A stretch of DNA of 64,000 nucleotides, taken from Kordia algicida. Lineage in GTDB: Bacteria > Bacteroidota > Bacteroidia > Flavobacteriales > Flavobacteriaceae. The position numbers were made by a program, and so were the translations under genes. The stretch is from the NCBI RefSeq assembly GCF_051013375.1, contig NZ_CP142125.1. One strand, given 5' to 3'. Shown here one piece after another: positions 61,547-64,000 of this stretch (its first letter is position 1; every line of letters starts with the position of its first letter). The notes beneath the pieces were generated by a model. That model was not told the DNA's origin. It saw only the letters and a list, made by a program, of their open reading frames with translations, and did not search any database.

Positions 61547-64000
61547 TTATTTAAATTTTAATGGAATGTAAATGATGACTTTTGTTCCTGTAGTTTTACT
61601 GTTTTCAATAACATCTTCTACAACTACATTGATGTCATATTTTAAGTTGGTATTATATATATGTACACGTTCTTCGTTGGCTCTTGTTGCAAACGGTTTG
61701 TGCGTTTTTTTCTGAGCGGTAATTTCTTTAGCTTTTTCTCGTCCAATGCCATTATCTTCAACTATAATTAAAAGTTTTTCATGTTCTTTTTGTACCAAGA
61801 TGGTTAAATTTCGTTCTCCTTTTTTATGTAATAAACCATGTTTTAGCGCATTTTCAATATATGGTTGAATGAATAAGGAAGGTACTTTGATTTGCTGTGT
61901 GTTGAGATTTTTTTCAACATTAATTTTGTAATTCAATTCATCTTCAAAGCGCACTTTTTCGAGTTGCAAATATAATGCAAGTGCCTGTATTTCTTTGGCT
62001 AAAGTAATTTCGTTTTGCTGGCTATATTCTAAGTACATTCGAATCAATCGGCTAAACTTCACCAAATACGAACTTGCCAATTCTTTTTCATTAGAAATAA
62101 TATAATCTTGAATAGAGTTTAACGCATTAAAAATAAAATGCGGATTCATCTGCGAACGGAAATTTTCTAACTGCAAATTTGCAATTTTCTTTTCCATAAG
62201 AATCTTCTGAACAGCGCTATTTCGCTTTCGTTCTTTTTTTCTAAATTTTTGTAAAAAGTAAAACGAAATTATGCCAATACATATTATACTACAAAGTACA
62301 TAAAACCAAAATGTTTCCCAAAAAGGTTTTGTAATTGTAAAACTTATAGTGGCAACCTCAGAAAAAGTAGTGCCTGCCATATTCTTGGCTTTTATCTCAA
62401 AAGTATAATCGTTACTGGCTAAGTTGTTAAAAGTAACGAAGCTATTTCCTCGTTCAATAGCCTGCCATTCTGTGTCAATTGGCTTCAAGCGATATTGATA
62501 GGTCATGTGTTTGTTAGCTTGGTATCCTACTGAGTGAAAATCAAATTTTAGCTTATTTGTATCATACTCAAAAGTATATTGGTCGCAAACCAATGTATCA
62601 ATATTATTTACGGTTACACCATTGATATGCACTTTGGCAGTACGATATTTTTTAAAGATTAATTGATCATTTTTAGGGAATGTATAAAAGGACTGTGGCG
62701 TAGTCAAAACAACATGATCTGAAAGTAATTCAATGTTTTTTATGCTAAAATCTAAACCGTCTTGACCTGTTAAGAAGTGTAATGCATTGGTTGTTGTTTT
62801 AAATTTAACCAAACCTTTGTCAATAGCTAACCACAAAGTGTTTTGGTCTGCTTTTATGGTGCTGATTTCCAGATTTGTAAAGTTTTGGGTGTCTTTAATG
62901 ATTCCATTATCATAAAGTAATACTTTATTATTCTGTGTTAAAATCCAAACATGACTCTTGGTGGCAGTAATTTCACTTACCAAAACAGGTTCGCCATTGT
63001 ATAAAATAGGTGTGCTATTATCATTTTTATCATATAGGAATAAACCATCTACGAACGCAATAAGTAACTGTTGATTAGGTAATATATATGAAGTTGTGAC
63101 ACGTTTTTCGCGTAAAAGTCGTTGTCGTGTTTTTTCGTAAATGATAGCTTCTTTATAATTTCCGTAGAAAACTCGATTGGCATCTAAAATTTGAATACTT
63201 TTTGCTACTGCAAATTTGCGATGTGTATTTTGTATGAACTGATCTTTAAGATCGTATTCGTATGATTGTGCATGACTTGTACTGATTATAAGTTGATCGT
63301 TAAAACTATCAAACTGTATCAATTTTATAACGATTTTGGATGGAAGCCTGACTTCATCGATTAGCTTAAAATTGTCATAAAAAAGTAGTGTTCCCTGATT
63401 GGTGCCTAAAACAAATCTATCTTTATCCAACGAACAACTTGCCGTTATTTTGGAAGCTTTAGAAGGTAACTCGAATGTTTTGATAGACAAGTTGGGAGAA
63501 ACCAACACGCCGTTATCAATAGTAGTTAGCCAATAATTAGTATTAAAATCTTTAATGATATTTGTAATCGATTCTTCTTTGAATAAATGATTTTTTAGTA
63601 AAAGTTGATCCTCAATAAGTTCATATACAAACACACCAGAAACAGTACAAAACCATATCTTTTTGTCAATGGTAAGCACGTTATATATTGTAGTTTTAAG
63701 TAATTCTGTTGGCGTTTTGATAGATATTAATTGCTCATTCTTAACATCAAATAAATTTAAAACATAGTTCAGTTCATTTTTGTAGATTAACAAAAGCTGT
63801 TTTGTATTAACTTTAAATATTTTAGGTGTTTCTATAATAGACTTTGAAGTGATTTCTGCTACTGTCCGCTCTTTAGTTCCTTCAATAGTTTGCAAAGCTG
63901 GGATTTGGTGAATTGGAAAAAAGTAAAAGTTATCTTGAAACTGACAACTTGTAATTACAGGATTCGATGTTAATTGTTGTATTTCTTTCGTAACTTTAGA
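61547..64000 (-). CDS. Sensor histidine kinase with propeller and Y_Y_Y domains (5' end outside window)
   Basis: The frame is open to the right edge, so the start codon lies beyond 64000; 817 residues are visible. An in-frame TTG at 63895 exists but the 35 codons upstream (VTKEIQQLTSNPVITSCQF, NFYFFPIHQIPAL) continue the same repeat pattern, so it is not the start. Order: propeller blades, Y_Y_Y domain (HMTYQYRLKPIDTEWQAI, YTFEIKAKNMAGT), one membrane segment (FWFYVLCSIICIGIISFYFL), then the LytS-type kinase: NPHFIFNALNSIQDYI with the phospho-accepting His, and N-box IQPYIENALKHG, G-box EDNGIGREKA. Senses a periplasmic signal, unknown, and phosphorylates the LytTR regulator at 60793. Confidence 0.92.
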   Translation of the reverse strand, partial: SKVTKEIQQLTSNPVITSCQFQDNFYFFPIHQIPALQTIEGTKERTVAEITSKSIIETPKIFKVNTKQLLLIYKNELNYVLNLFDVKNEQLISIKTPTELLKTTIYNVLTIDKKIWFCTVSGVFVYELIEDQLLLKNHLFKEESITNIIKDFNTNYWLTTIDNGVLVSPNLSIKTFELPSKASKITASCSLDKDRFVLGTNQGTLLFYDNFKLIDEVRLPSKIVIKLIQFDSFNDQLIISTSHAQSYEYDLKDQFIQNTHRKFAVAKSIQILDANRVFYGNYKEAIIYEKTRQRLLREKRVTTSYILPNQQLLIAFVDGLFLYDKNDNSTPILYNGEPVLVSEITATKSHVWILTQNNKVLLYDNGIIKDTQNFTNLEISTIKADQNTLWLAIDKGLVKFKTTTNALHFLTGQDGLDFSIKNIELLSDHVVLTTPQSFYTFPKNDQLIFKKYRTAKVHINGVTVNNIDTLVCDQYTFEYDTNKLKFDFHSVGYQANKHMTYQYRLKPIDTEWQAIERGNSFVTFNNLASNDYTFEIKAKNMAGTTFSEVATISFTITKPFWETFWFYVLCSIICIGIISFYFLQKFRKKERKRNSAVQKILMEKKIANLQLENFRSQMNPHFIFNALNSIQDYIISNEKELASSYLVKFSRLIRMYLEYSQQNEITLAKEIQALALYLQLEKVRFEDELNYKINVEKNLNTQQIKVPSLFIQPYIENALKHGLLHKKGERNLTILVQKEHEKLLIIVEDNGIGREKAKEITAQKKTHKPFATRANEERVHIYNTNLKYDINVVVEDVIENSKTTGTKVIIYIPLKFK

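Noticed and set aside
63893..63895. TTG at 63895 as the start of the sensor kinase
   Set aside because: The frame stays open to position 64000 and the upstream residues look like more propeller sequence, so the gene is cut by the window edge.

Overview
The window is AT-rich chromosomal DNA from a member of the Bacteroidota, almost certainly the family Flavobacteriaceae; a Kordia-like genome is my best guess, an inference from overall protein style and not a proven assignment. The evidence is: proteins with type IX secretion (T9SS) type A and type B C-terminal sorting domains, an ECF sigma/FecR/TonB-dependent receptor set, a LytS/LytTR two-component pair with a beta-propeller sensor, and promoter boxes of the Bacteroidota form TAnnTTTG (-7) with A-rich leaders instead of Shine-Dalgarno sites.

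Layout. (1) 36-8395: a surface-glycan region of mixed orientation with four GT2 glycosyltransferases, a GT4 glycosyltransferase, a GT-B-like protein, a SAM methyltransferase and a polysaccharide deacetylase, interrupted by an acetolactate-decarboxylase-like lipoprotein. (2) 8392-16631: housekeeping and general genes (threonylcarbamoyl-AMP synthase, GxxExxY protein, CCA-adding enzyme, heme A synthase, pRiA4b ORF-3-like protein, nucleoid-associated protein, ABC exporter), separated by intergenic DNA built of short interspersed repeats. (3) 16939-37332: the centrepiece, 20 kb of four consecutive giant secreted proteins (2234, 2138, about 698 and 1609 residues). Each has a signal peptide, a different N-terminal head (propeller-like, L-type-lectin-like, unknown plus CARDB-like, choice-of-anchor L), then 15, 16, 2 and 11 copies of one 90-100-residue two-cysteine module with a DxDxDG-like acidic loop, and a type B T9SS sorting domain. 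The last 1108 residues of the first two differ at only 13 positions, and the second carries an exact 3 x 579-bp dimeric higher-order repeat. (4) 37340-41054: small unknown proteins, an SMI1/KNR4 protein and a short Hsp70-like ATPase. (5) 41228-50081: uvrB, a second ABC system, cold-shock protein, DUF1456 protein, short-chain dehydrogenase, lipoprotein, PhnA-type protein, FAD/NAD(P)-binding protein. (6) 50170-56323: TonB receptor, FecR and ECF sigma factor, diverging from a lipoprotein gene broken by an apparent single-base frameshift; its distal part carries a further copy of the giant-protein module plus a LamG-like domain. (7) 56518-64000: membrane protein, a probable integrase remnant with a MITE-like inverted repeat, a duplicated beta-helix protein with a type A sorting signal, and a LytTR regulator with a propeller sensor kinase cut by the right window edge.

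The most interesting signal is the modular repeat family shared by five genes, with swapped heads, a near-identical shared C-terminal half and higher-order repeat structure. It looks like a recombining set of cell-surface or secreted stalk proteins. A second theme is the nested intergenic repeat families. I found no rRNA, tRNA, CRISPR array or complete insertion sequence.
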